The notes below the pieces were generated by a model. The model had not been told where the DNA came from. It was given only the letters and a program-made list of their open reading frames with translations, and ran no database searches. Made by a program: the position numbers and the translations under genes. A stretch of DNA of 64,000 nucleotides. Source: Actinoalloteichus hoggarensis. GTDB taxonomy: Bacteria; Actinomycetota; Actinomycetes; Mycobacteriales; Pseudonocardiaceae. Shown here one piece after another: positions 1 through 8,150 of this stretch (positions are counted from its first letter, which is position 1; the number at the start of each line of letters is the position of its first letter). The stretch is from the NCBI RefSeq assembly GCF_002234535.1, contig NZ_CP022521.1, forward strand, positions 6,542,718 to 6,606,717, read 5' to 3'.

Positions 1-10
1 AGACGACATA

Positions 11-1093
11 GTGACGCCCATGGACGACAACGAGCTGTACCCCATCGGGGATGCGGCCCGGCGGACCGGTCTGAGTGTCAGCGCCATCAGGTTCTACTCC
101 GATGCGGGGATCACCCCGCCCGCCGGCCATACCAGCGCGGGCCATCGGCTCTACGACGTAGAGTCGATCGCCCGGCTGGAGCTCGTCCGGACTCTTCGTG
201 AGCTGGGCGCCGGGCTGGACGACATCCGGAGCCTGCTCGCCGAGGAGACCACGCTGCACGACCTGGCCATCACGCATCTCGGCATCGTCGAACGCCAGAC
301 GCACCGCCTTCAGGTCAGGCGAGCAGTCCTGCGCACCATCGTCAGGCAACACAGCGCGACCGAACGGATCGGCCTCATGCACAAGCTCGCCTCCATGTCC
401 GACGACGACCGAGACCGCCTCATCGACGAATTCTGGGACGAGGTCAGCGAAGACCTGCCCGTGCACCCCGGCTACATCACCATGTTGCACCAGATGCGGC
501 CCACGCTTCCGGAGGAGCCCACGACCGAACAGCTCGAAGCCTGGTTGGAGCTGGCCGACATGGTCCGCGACGCGGACTTCCGCCGCGAGGTCCGTCAGTT
601 CTTCCATGACAGCTTCGCGGGCAGCTCCCTGGCGCAGCAGGTGACCTCGCCCGCGATGCTGAAACAGATCGAGAAGCATGGGCTGATCATGGCGGAGGTC
701 GGGGAGGCACGCCGGTCCGGAATGCCGGTGGACTCCCCCGCGGCCGGCGAGATCGTCGAGCGGCTCGTGGTGGCGACGGCCGAAGTCACCGCCGAGGCCA
801 CCGGGGAGTACGACGTCGACGAGACCCGTCGACACCTCACCGAGGCCCCAGAGGATCACTCCGAACCCACCGAGGCCGCCGAGAGGTTCACCTCCCGTTT
901 CACGAGCGTGCTCGACCGGTATCTCACGCTGACGGCGACGATCAGCGGCGGCCCGCAGCCGGACCCGGACGACGGTGACAAGGACGAGAAGTGGATCGCC
1001 GCCGTGCTCGCACACGCCGCGGCGAACCGGGTGTCGGACTCCGCCGATGCACGGGCGGACGGTGTGACGGCGGAGCCGCCCGCCGCGCCCTAG
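11..1093 (+). CDS. MerR-family transcriptional regulator
   Basis: A 360-residue regulator. Residues about 8-75 form the MerR winged helix-turn-helix (YPIGDAARRTGLSVSAIRFY, then the wing with GHRLYD), followed by a helical dimerisation segment to about 115. The rest is an acidic C-terminal region of about 240 residues with no metal-binding cysteine cluster, so a metal sensor is unlikely; MerR proteins of this build usually sense organic ligands, but no ligand can be named. The start is GTG at 11; an in-frame ATG at 20 is the alternative, and the ribosome-binding site falls outside or at the edge of the window. The next gene on this strand, a desaturase, begins 257 bases downstream with its own promoter-like element, so co-transcription is not implied. 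Confidence 0.85.
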   Translation: MTPMDDNELYPIGDAARRTGLSVSAIRFYSDAGITPPAGHTSAGHRLYDVESIARLELVRTLRELGAGLDDIRSLLAEETTLHDLAITHLGIVERQTHRLQVRRAVLRTIVRQHSATERIGLMHKLASMSDDDRDRLIDEFWDEVSEDLPVHPGYITMLHQMRPTLPEEPTTEQLEAWLELADMVRDADFRREVRQFFHDSFAGSSLAQQVTSPAMLKQIEKHGLIMAEVGEARRSGMPVDSPAAGEIVERLVVATAEVTAEATGEYDVDETRRHLTEAPEDHSEPTEAAERFTSRFTSVLDRYLTLTATISGGPQPDPDDGDKDEKWIAAVLAHAAANRVSDSADARADGVTAEPPAAP

Positions 1094-1350
1094 ACCCGAG
1101 CCGCCGCCGGGGTGGCGGAGGAGACACCGCCACCCGACGCGGCAGTCGGAACGGGAGCCTGCGGACTCCGCCCGCTGCTCAGGCACGTGGCCGATGCCGA
1201 TCGGGGCAGACCGCCACCGGACGACATGACGACGAAACGGACTTTCCGCCGATGACCTCGGTGCTCGCCGGTCCGATGCACGAATCGGCGCAGAAGTCCA
1301 GACGTCTACCACGACTGTATCCAACACGCATCTCCGTAGAATCAGCTCAC

Positions 1351-2466
1351 ATGACTAACGCAGTCCCCTCAGGCGGGGCAGCCGCGCGGAGCGACTCGAA
1401 CGACGGGTCTCCGACCGCCCTGATGGCAGCCCGACCGGAGGCGCAGGACGCGACGGAGGCGACGTCGAGCAACGACTTCGCCCAACTCGCTCGCCGGATC
1501 AACGACGCAGGTCTGCTCGACCGACGGCCTGTCTACTACGCCGTTCGTCTCAGCATCGTCGCGACGCTGTTCGTCGGCGGCTGGGTGGCCTTCTTCCTCG
1601 TCGGCGACTCCTGGTGGCAGATCGCCGTCGCCGTCTACCTTGCGATCATCTTCGGCCAGGTGGCGCTGGTCGCCCATGACCTCGCGCATCGGCAGGTCTT
1701 CCGGAAGCGGCGGATCAGCGCGTTCAGCGGCAGGCTCGCGGGCAACGTCGGCATCGGCATGAGTTACGGCTGGTGGATGGACAAGCACACCCGCCATCAC
1801 GCCAACCCCAACCACGAGGAACTGGACCCGGACGTCTCGCCGGAGCTGCTCATCTGGTCGGAGCGCCAGGCACGGCAGAGCAGCGGGATCGCGAAGTTCA
1901 TCGGCCGCAGGCAGGCCTTCCTCTTCTTCCCGCTGCTCACGCTGGAGGGCTTCAACCTCCACGTCGCCAGCGTCCGTGCCCTCTTCCGCCGTGACCTGCG
2001 CGGGCGAGGTGTGGAGGCGGTGACGTTGATCGGCCACTTCGTGCTCTATCTCGCGGCGTTGTTCACCGTGCTGCCGGTGGGCAAGGCGATCGTGTTCATG
2101 CTCGTCCATCAGGCGCTCTTCGGCGTCTACCTCGGCAGCATCTTCGCGCCGAACCACAAGGGGATGCCGACGCTGACCAAGGAGGACGAGCTGGACTTCC
2201 TCCGTCGCCAGGTGCTCACCTCGCGCAACGTCACCGGCGGCCTGGTGACCGACGTGGCGTTGGGCGGCCTGAACTACCAGATCGAGCATCACCTGTTCCC
2301 GCACATGCCCAGCCCCAATCTGCGTAAGGCCAAGCCCATCGTCCGGGACTACTGCCGAGAACTCGGCGTGCCCTATCAGGAGACGAGTCTGATCACCTCC
2401 TATGCGATGGCCTTGAAGCACATGCACGAGGTCGGCGAGCCGATCCGCGCGGCAGCCAAGGGGTAG
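1351..2466 (+). CDS. fatty acid desaturase (acyl-lipid/acyl-CoA type)
   Basis: A 371-residue membrane di-iron desaturase that would introduce a double bond into a fatty acyl chain. The three histidine clusters of the family are present: HDLAH at 109-113, HTRHH at 146-150 and QIEHH at 310-314, with hydrophobic segments at about 64-105 and 200-255. The ATG at 1351 is chosen because the upstream in-frame extension (to 991) is low-complexity and Arg/Gly-rich, and because a TAGAAT -10-like hexamer lies at 1337-1342, eight bases before the ATG. Desaturases of this kind adjust membrane fluidity. Substrate and position of the double bond cannot be read from sequence. A perfect hairpin follows the stop. 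Confidence 0.93.
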   Translation: MTNAVPSGGAAARSDSNDGSPTALMAARPEAQDATEATSSNDFAQLARRINDAGLLDRRPVYYAVRLSIVATLFVGGWVAFFLVGDSWWQIAVAVYLAIIFGQVALVAHDLAHRQVFRKRRISAFSGRLAGNVGIGMSYGWWMDKHTRHHANPNHEELDPDVSPELLIWSERQARQSSGIAKFIGRRQAFLFFPLLTLEGFNLHVASVRALFRRDLRGRGVEAVTLIGHFVLYLAALFTVLPVGKAIVFMLVHQALFGVYLGSIFAPNHKGMPTLTKEDELDFLRRQVLTSRNVTGGLVTDVALGGLNYQIEHHLFPHMPSPNLRKAKPIVRDYCRELGVPYQETSLITSYAMALKHMHEVGEPIRAAAKG

Positions 2467-2489
2467 TACCGCTTTCGATCTGGTGTCTC

Positions 2490-2517
2490 GTGCATCGCCG
2501 CCTCAGCGGCGATGCAC
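2490..2517. terminator. convergent hairpin between desaturase and hydrolase
   Basis: A perfect 12-bp stem (GTGCATCGCCGC and its complement) with a 4-base CTCA loop. It begins 23 bases after the desaturase stop and overlaps the last codons and stop of the convergent hydrolase gene, so it can terminate both transcripts. No T-tract is obvious, which is common in high-GC actinobacteria. Confidence 0.7.
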
Positions 2518-3303
2518 CTCGCCGAGGAACTCGTGGATCAGCGTGGACCACTGCTCCGGTTGTTCGACGAACGGCAGGTGTCCGGTGTCGATGTCGACCA
2601 GCCGGGCGTCGGGGATGCCCTCGGCGAGTTCACGCTGACCAGCCGGGGTGGCAAGCAGGTCCCCGGTGGTCACGACGACCAGCGTGGGCACCGCGACGTG
2701 GGCCAGGTCGTCCCGTACGTCCATCCGGCCCGCCAGGTCGACGTGCTCCGGGGTACCGGGCGGCACGGTGCTCGCCGAGTGGGCCGCGATCCCGTCGACC
2801 TGTTCCCCGGACAGGCCCTCGAGGTAGGGGATGCCGCCCCCGTTGATCGCCAGGAAGCTGCCGAGCAGGGCCTCGTCACCGTGCGACAGCAGGCCCTGCC
2901 ACAGCCGCACCGCATGCCGCAGCCGAGGCCCGGCCGCCGCGAAGCCAGCGGTCAGCACGAGCGCCCGGACCCGATTCGGATGCCTGCGCGCCGCCCGGAT
3001 CGCCAACGGCACGCCCATCGAGTAGCCGACGACGGCGAAGGAGCTCAGCCCCTCCTCGACGGCGGCGGCCACCAGCTGATCGGCTAGGACGTCGACGTCC
3101 AGGGGGAACGACGACCTCGGCGTCAGCCCCGCACCGGGGTAGTCGGGCCCGACGACCGTGTACTTCGCCGCCAAGCCGTCGAGGATCGGACCGAAGTTCG
3201 CCTCGACACCGCCGCCGCCGCCGTGGGCTAGCAGCACGCCGGGGCCCGCGCCGCGTACGACTCGGGCCAACGCGGAGGTGTCCGGTCGGGAGAGGGACGT
3301 CAT
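2503..3303 (-). CDS. alpha/beta-fold hydrolase
   Basis: A 266-residue alpha/beta hydrolase. The oxyanion region HGGGGG lies near residues 27-32, the nucleophile elbow GYSMG places the catalytic serine at about 95, and the remaining triad members fit D in VVTTGD and H in DTGHLPF near the C-terminus. There is no signal peptide, so it is cytosolic. The family covers esterases, lactonases and C-C hydrolases, and the substrate cannot be inferred. Its 3' end overlaps the hairpin shared with the desaturase. The upstream MFS gene ends 123 bases before its start on the same strand, with a 15-bp triplicate in between, so the two may be co-transcribed. Confidence 0.88.
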   Translation of the reverse strand: MTSLSRPDTSALARVVRGAGPGVLLAHGGGGGVEANFGPILDGLAAKYTVVGPDYPGAGLTPRSSFPLDVDVLADQLVAAAVEEGLSSFAVVGYSMGVPLAIRAARRHPNRVRALVLTAGFAAAGPRLRHAVRLWQGLLSHGDEALLGSFLAINGGGIPYLEGLSGEQVDGIAAHSASTVPPGTPEHVDLAGRMDVRDDLAHVAVPTLVVVTTGDLLATPAGQRELAEGIPDARLVDIDTGHLPFVEQPEQWSTLIHEFLGEVHRR

Positions 3304-3337
3304 CTCTGTACTCCTTACTGTTGATGGCAGCGCTTTC

Positions 3338-3382
3338 GTGCAGGCGCTGTCGGTGCAGGCGCTGTCGGTGCAGGCGCTGTCG
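3338..3382. repeat. 15-bp tandem repeat, three copies
   Basis: Three exact head-to-tail copies of GTGCAGGCGCTGTCG at 3338, 3353 and 3368, followed by the first four bases of a fourth. They sit in the spacer between the MFS gene and the hydrolase start (35 bases upstream of it). The copies are identical, which suggests recent slippage. Confidence 0.85.
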
Positions 3383-3426
3383 GTGCGGGGGTTCGCCGCG
3401 ACGAGGACGGCCGGAGTCGGGGCCGA

Positions 3427-4677
3427 TCAAGGGAGGCTCGGTCGGCGAGAACGCCGCGGAGGCGACGGGCGGCGGCCGCCCGACGGGCCTGTCGTCGTCT
3501 CGGCAGGCCGGGCGCGTAGCCGGTAGACGAGCAGGACGGCGAGGGCGAAACCGACCAGGACCAGCGTCGACGCCGTCACCGACAGGCTGATCAGGCTCGA
3601 TCCCGCGTCCAGCTGCCTGGCGCCGAGCCAGGAGCCCGCCGCGATGCCGAGGTTGAAGCCGGAGGTGTTGGTCGCGACCGCGAGGGTCGGGGCTGCGGCT
3701 GCCAGCGCGGCGACCCGTGTCTGGAGAACCGGGACCAGCGCGAACGCCGCCGTCCCGAGCAGGACCAGTGCCACCGTGACGGCGGGTCGGCTGGTGGCGG
3801 TCACCAGGAAGGCCGCCGAGGTCGCCGCGAGCGCGCCGGTCAGCAGGAGCAGAGAATTCCACGGGCTGTGGTCGGCCAGGCTGCCGCCGAGCAGGTTCCC
3901 GACGAGCGCGCCCGCACCGAAGAGCAGGAGCAACGAGGCGATCGCCCGGGCGTCGAAGCCGCTGACCTCGGTGAGCAGTGGAGCGATGTAGGTGTACAGC
4001 GTGAACAGCCCGGCCTGAGTGAACACGGTGATCAACAGCAGGGTTGCGACACGAGCGTCGAGCAGGGCGCGGACCTCACCGCGAAGACCGGATGGAGACG
4101 CCGCGGCGCCTCGTACCGCGAAGGGCAGCACGATCGCCACCGCCACACCGAGGATCGCGATCGCCCAGAACGTCGCCCGCCAGCCGTGGCCGGCGCCGAG
4201 CCAGGTCCCGGCCGGAGCGCCGAGGACGGTGGCGAGGTTGAAACCCGAGGACACCACGGCGACGGCGAGACCACGACGTCCGGCAGGCACCAACGCCACG
4301 GCGGTGACCAGCGCGACGGCGAAGAAGGTGCTGTGCGTCAGGGCCGTCACCGTCCTCGCGACGACCAGCAGCCGATACGTGTCCGCGGTCGCCGCGACGA
4401 GATTGCCCAGCGCGAAGACGAGTGCGGCGAGGGGCAGCAGCAGGCGGCGCGGTAGACGCAGGGTCGCGACGGTGACGAGCGGCCCCCCGACCGTGACGGT
4501 GAGTGCGTACCAGGTGACGAGCATCCCCGCCGTCGGCACCGAGACGTCGAGATCATCGGAGAGCTGCGGAAGCAGTCCGACGACGACGTACTCGGCCGTG
4601 CCGATGACGAACACTCCCGCCGTCAGCACCGACAGCGACACCGCTCCGCCGGCTCCTGTCGTGTGGCTGCCGAGCAT
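3427..4677 (-). CDS. MFS transporter, DHA1-type exporter
   Basis: A 416-residue major facilitator protein with about 12 hydrophobic helices. The N-terminal segment (GTAEYVVVGLLPQL, residues about 26-39) and the following LPRRLLL loop resemble the DHA1 exporters of the chloramphenicol/arabinose-efflux group (Cmx/AraJ-like). Such proteins export small molecules by proton antiport. The cytoplasmic tail is Arg/Pro-rich. The start is followed by a short non-hydrophobic stretch before TM1. An AT-only palindrome at 4721-4746 lies 44-69 bases upstream and is the likely operator, but no dedicated regulator gene is adjacent. The substrate is unknown. Confidence 0.88.
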   Translation of the reverse strand: MLGSHTTGAGGAVSLSVLTAGVFVIGTAEYVVVGLLPQLSDDLDVSVPTAGMLVTWYALTVTVGGPLVTVATLRLPRRLLLPLAALVFALGNLVAATADTYRLLVVARTVTALTHSTFFAVALVTAVALVPAGRRGLAVAVVSSGFNLATVLGAPAGTWLGAGHGWRATFWAIAILGVAVAIVLPFAVRGAAASPSGLRGEVRALLDARVATLLLITVFTQAGLFTLYTYIAPLLTEVSGFDARAIASLLLLFGAGALVGNLLGGSLADHSPWNSLLLLTGALAATSAAFLVTATSRPAVTVALVLLGTAAFALVPVLQTRVAALAAAAPTLAVATNTSGFNLGIAAGSWLGARQLDAGSSLISLSVTASTLVLVGFALAVLLVYRLRARPAETTTGPSGGRRPSPPRRSRRPSLP

Positions 4678-4720
4678 CCGCGCACCATCCCGCCGGTGAC
4701 CGCGCTCCCCGACGGGTCGC

Positions 4721-4746
4721 CTTTATTTATCGATCACTAAATAAAG
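4721..4746. promoter_or_regulatory. AT-rich inverted repeat, candidate operator of the MFS gene
   Basis: Perfect 9-bp arms, CTTTATTTA and TAAATAAAG, separated by 8 bases (TCGATCAC), 44-69 bases upstream of the MFS start codon. Apart from the outermost C/G pair the arms contain only A and T in a chromosome well above 65% GC. Size and geometry fit a dimeric regulator such as TetR or MarR. No regulator gene is adjacent. Confidence 0.65.
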
Positions 4747-4841
4747 ACGCTAGCACGGCACCCTCGTCGTCCCGGGACGGCCCGTGACCTTCGAGAGGTC
4801 GCGACGGCCGAATCTCACCGACCCGCGACGATCCACGCAGC

Positions 4842-4964
4842 CATCCGGCATCCGGCATCCGGCATCCGGCATCCGGCATCCGGCATCCGGCATCCGGCAT
4901 CCGGCATCCGGCATCCGGCATCCGGCATCCGGCATCCGGCATCCGGCATCCGGCATCCGGCATC
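4842..4964. repeat. 7-bp tandem repeat array (CATCCGG), about 17.6 copies
   Basis: Seventeen exact head-to-tail copies of CATCCGG (4842-4960) plus a partial CATC. All copies are identical. The array ends 10 bases before the stop codon of the minus-strand gene at 4975, so it lies in that gene's 3' untranslated region. Read on the minus strand it would encode a Met-Pro-Asp-Ala-Gly-Cys-Arg heptapeptide, but no gene supports that reading. A related array with an 8-bp unit lies at 60313. Confidence 0.97.
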
Positions 4965-4974
4965 GAGGAGTGTC

Positions 4975-6051
4975 CTACCGCCAGGGTCGCCGGGTGATCC
5001 GCTCCCAGCCGTCGAAGAGTCGTCGGGCGGAGCCGCCGACCGGACCGACCACGTCGCGTCGGGTCCGCGCGTCGACGGGTTCGGCCTGTTCCACCGCAGC
5101 CACGACGTCGGCCGCGTCGTCGACGGTCGACGAGCACACCCGCAGCAGATGCTCCGGCACCGCCAGCGCCGGATCGACGCAGCCGACGATCGGCGTCCCC
5201 ACGGCCGCCACCAGGGGGAACACCGATCCGGGGATGCCGACGGCCGCCTCCACCCGCGCCGAGGCCTCGACCGAGGCGAGCGAGCTGATCTCGTAGTCGT
5301 CCCACAGCGCGGGGTCCTCACGAGGATGCAGCCCGACGACGACCCGCCTGCCCGACTCGGCCAGCCGCGCGGCCGAGGCAAGCAGCAGCTCGGCGCCCGG
5401 CGCCGCGCCACCGGTCTCGTCCGGGTGCGTGACGCTGGTCAGGATGAGTACCGTGTTCGGTTCCGGCCGCCGCGCCGGAAGATCGTCGGTCTGCGGAGAC
5501 CCGACCGGCCAGACTCGCGGTCGGTATCCGAGGTACTCCCGGAACGCACGCGCCTCGGCAGGCGAGCCGGCCGAGGCCCACCGCACGCGCCCCCGAAACT
5601 CCCCCGCCCGAGTCGCCTCCTCGGCGGGCAGATACGCCAGCGAGGCCGCCGCCACCGGCAGTCGGCGCAGCCGACGAGCACAGTCGGCGGGCCAGTCCTC
5701 CGCACCGTTGAGCACCAGCAGATCCGCAGGCGGGGCGTTCCCCGGTGTGACGACCTGGACCGGGTCCTCCGGCGCGATGTTCGAGAGATCGGGCACCAGC
5801 TGGATCAGTTCCCAGCCACGTCGCCGAGCCTCGGTGAGCAGTGGACGCACGTGGTAGGTGCCCCACGGCTCGTTGGTCGCGAGCAGCACGCGACGGCGAC
5901 CGGACCCGGGCGGCCGCCACGGCCCGAAGGAGGCGGACCGGGCTTCGGCTGTCGCGGCGGCACCGCCGAGCAAGGTGGCACCCACGCCGAGAGCGGCGCC
6001 GAGGACCGCGCGCCGGGATGCCTGCCGTCGGGGGGTGGGATGGCTGTCCAT
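4975..6051 (-). CDS. Tat-exported protein of unknown function (glycosyltransferase-like fold)
   Basis: A 358-residue protein with a twin-arginine signal: SRRAVLGAALG near residues 12-22, a hydrophobic stretch, then an AEA cleavage-like site at about 36. The mature part alternates beta/alpha segments: RRRVLLATNEPWGTYHV near 52-68, VLILTSVTHPDETGG in the middle, VVVGLHPRED and GIPGSVFPLVAAVGTPIVG near the end. The last two resemble the C-terminal nucleotide-sugar-binding half of GT-B and CDP-glycerol glycerophosphotransferase-like enzymes (a histidine followed by P-R, then a gate on a late Gly/Pro loop). That likeness is my reading by eye. A Tat signal on such a fold is unusual. The stop codon lies 10 bases from the 7-bp repeat array. 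Confidence 0.75.
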   Translation of the reverse strand: MDSHPTPRRQASRRAVLGAALGVGATLLGGAAATAEARSASFGPWRPPGSGRRRVLLATNEPWGTYHVRPLLTEARRRGWELIQLVPDLSNIAPEDPVQVVTPGNAPPADLLVLNGAEDWPADCARRLRRLPVAAASLAYLPAEEATRAGEFRGRVRWASAGSPAEARAFREYLGYRPRVWPVGSPQTDDLPARRPEPNTVLILTSVTHPDETGGAAPGAELLLASAARLAESGRRVVVGLHPREDPALWDDYEISSLASVEASARVEAAVGIPGSVFPLVAAVGTPIVGCVDPALAVPEHLLRVCSSTVDDAADVVAAVEQAEPVDARTRRDVVGPVGGSARRLFDGWERITRRPWR

Positions 6052-6408
6052 GGGCGGACGCTAACCAGGCAGGTCGACGGGGAGGTGAACGCCGGATGCC
6101 ACGCTGCCGTCCGCGGACCCACCACGGCCCCGTGACGACGGCCCCGTGATGCGGACGAGCGCACGCCGTCCGACCCCCGCCCCGATCCCCATCCCGGCGG
6201 GCGAATGAGACTGACGGATGGGCCGGAGCCCCGATCCGAACGAGCGTCGCCACCGAGTCGGGACTACTCGACCACCGCTCCATTTCACTCAGCGTTCATC
6301 GGTGGCCGAGAAAACCACCCGTCTGAGCGCCCCGGCGGACTTGAACTGGGGCGAAGTGCAGGGAAGGCTCAGCTCCAGTGCTCCGTTCGGCGGAAGGTAT
6401 GGGGCCAA
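6052..6408. other. divergent intergenic region, no gene seen
   Basis: This 357-base gap separates the Tat-exported protein gene (minus) from the PAS/GGDEF-like gene (plus). Open frames here are GC-driven and Arg-rich. It must hold both promoters, but I see no clear -10/-35 pair or inverted repeat. Confidence 0.5.
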
Positions 6409-7266
6409 ATGAGTGCCGTGAGGACGGCGGCACAACGAGAACTCGGCTCGGTCTGGGGCGATGTCGTCGCGGAGCTGCCGGTCGGAGTGCTGCTACAGAA
6501 TGCGGGCGGCGAGGTGCTCGCCGCCAACGAACTCGCAGCGATGCTGCTCGGCCGCTCCAGACCGGAGCTGATCACGGGCGGCCTGCGAGTCGAGCACGTG
6601 CTGCGTGATGAAGCAGGCGCGCCGGTGCCCCGCAGCCACCAGCTCATCGGCCAGCTGACGCGCAGACCGGGATTGCTGCGACTACCCCTGGTACGAGTCG
6701 GTGCCCACGGCATCGAGACCAGACTGTGGATGAGCTTTCAGGTCATCAGCCTGCACGGATCTCCTGTGCTGTTGTCGTTCCTGCAACCTGTCGACGGCGA
6801 ACCCGCCCGCCGGGCGGGCGTGATCGACCCGTTGACCGGCCTGCCCAACCGGGTGTTGCTGCTCGACCGGCTCCACGAGAGTCTTGTTCGAGCGGACATC
6901 AGGGGCACCATGGTCACCCTGGTACTGGTGGACATCTGCCGGCTGGCGGAGGTGAACGCCGTCCATGGCTTCGAACGCGGTGACGACCTGCTCATCCTGC
7001 TGGCCGATCGCCTCAAGGCGGGTCTTCGTGCCGACTACACCGTCGCCCGTTACGGCAGCGACGAGTTCGCAATCGTCGCCGAGCATCCCAGGGGCAGCGG
7101 CACCGCCATCGCCGCGCGGGTGAACGACGTCGTGGGCAGCCCGGTGTTCCTCGGCCGCGTCCGGCTGCGGCCCGAACTGCGCACCGCCTGGGTTACCAGC
7201 GACGGGACCCTGCCGTCGGTCGCGATGCTCGACCGGGCCGAGACGATCCTGCGTCGACGTGGCTGA
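6409..7266 (+). CDS. PAS-like plus degenerate GGDEF domain protein
   Basis: A 285-residue soluble protein. Residues about 15-125 look like a PAS-type sensor (ELPVGVLLQNAGGEVLAANELAAMLLG). Residues about 137-285 form a GGDEF-like domain opening with DPLTGLPNRVLLLDRL and continuing through VDICRLAEVNAVHGFERGDDLL to the signature YGSDEF. The signature has Ser for the second Gly, the usual Phe/Lys after DIDxFK is replaced, and no RxxD inhibitory site precedes it. Cyclic-di-GMP synthesis is therefore doubtful, and a receptor or degenerate role is possible. The ATG at 6409 is chosen because the upstream in-frame extension is low-complexity. It is monocistronic. Confidence 0.82.
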   Translation: MSAVRTAAQRELGSVWGDVVAELPVGVLLQNAGGEVLAANELAAMLLGRSRPELITGGLRVEHVLRDEAGAPVPRSHQLIGQLTRRPGLLRLPLVRVGAHGIETRLWMSFQVISLHGSPVLLSFLQPVDGEPARRAGVIDPLTGLPNRVLLLDRLHESLVRADIRGTMVTLVLVDICRLAEVNAVHGFERGDDLLILLADRLKAGLRADYTVARYGSDEFAIVAEHPRGSGTAIAARVNDVVGSPVFLGRVRLRPELRTAWVTSDGTLPSVAMLDRAETILRRRG

Positions 7267-8150
7267 CCGGTAATCAGTCCGCATCCCGCCAGGCGGCGAG
7301 TCGGGCGTCCGCACCCCTCGCCCCCGGCCGTGACCGGTCCGCGGCCTCGCCGAGGTTCGTCGCACCGACCGGGCACGCTGCCGGCCGGGCCCTCGCCAGG
7401 GGCGTCGGGAGGCCTGGAGCATCCGGCGATGCCACGGAAGTTCGGGAGCACCGGGACCCTGGAGAGCCGGGCTGCACTGGAGCTTCCGAAGCGCTGGAGG
7501 GCTGGGGACGCCCGGAAACGCCGGAAACGAGGAGAATCCGGCGGCGCGGCGGGCCGGGAAACGTCGGGAGTCCGCAGGCACCGCGCCGGGAAGGCATCGG
7601 GAGGGCGGCCCTGCAGGGGAAGCCGGCATGAGCGGCCGGCAGCCCACGCACCTGCCGACGTGCTGAGCAGGCGCGGTGCGGCGGCGCGAGGGCGGGTGAG
7701 AAGACCGACGCGGCAGACCGGAGTGCGTGCCTGCCGGGCGAGCACAGGCGAAAGGGGTAACGGAGCGCATGCGACGCGACGGCTCCTTCGGAAGGGCACC
7801 GATCTTCGGCGGCTTCCCGATGCGCTTCAGACTCCCGGATGCGCCCCAGGCCCCGAACACGCTCCACTCCCGGTCCACCGACGCCGCCGATTCCCGGCGG
7901 CGCTCCATCGCCTCGACCGACGCGGACAGCCGCCACCGAGCGGACGACTCCACCGACAGCGCCCGTGGACACAGGCTCGTCGACACGGCCCCGCGCGATG
8001 CCACCGGGACTACCGGCCGACCCCGCCTCCCAGCTCGTCGGTCGACCACACCCGACAGTCGGTCATCGGCCGACACGACGGAAGCGGGTCGCCGGAGGCC
8101 TTGGCCTCGACGACCCGCTCCTGTCGAACCGGGCGAACTCTCCGTCGGAG
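7267..8150. other. 884-base gap without a convincing gene
   Basis: The region is GC-rich, purine-skewed in places (7430-7560 is rich in GGA/CCGG words) and has long open frames on both strands, all with Arg/Pro/Ser-rich shadow composition. No promoter, stable palindrome or RNA gene stands out. It separates the PAS/GGDEF-like gene from the convergent secreted-protein gene. Confidence 0.5.

Noticed and set aside
991..1350. Upstream extension of the desaturase frame
   Set aside because: Arg/Gly-rich low complexity, overlaps the MerR gene, and a -10 element sits just before 1351.
4842..4964. CRISPR array
   Set aside because: Units are 7 bp and contiguous, with no spacers; the same holds for 60313-60416.
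4727..5305. Minus-strand frames reading the 7-bp array as a heptapeptide repeat protein
   Set aside because: The array is open in all three phases because a 7-bp unit lacks stops; no start signal, and it overlaps a real gene in another frame.
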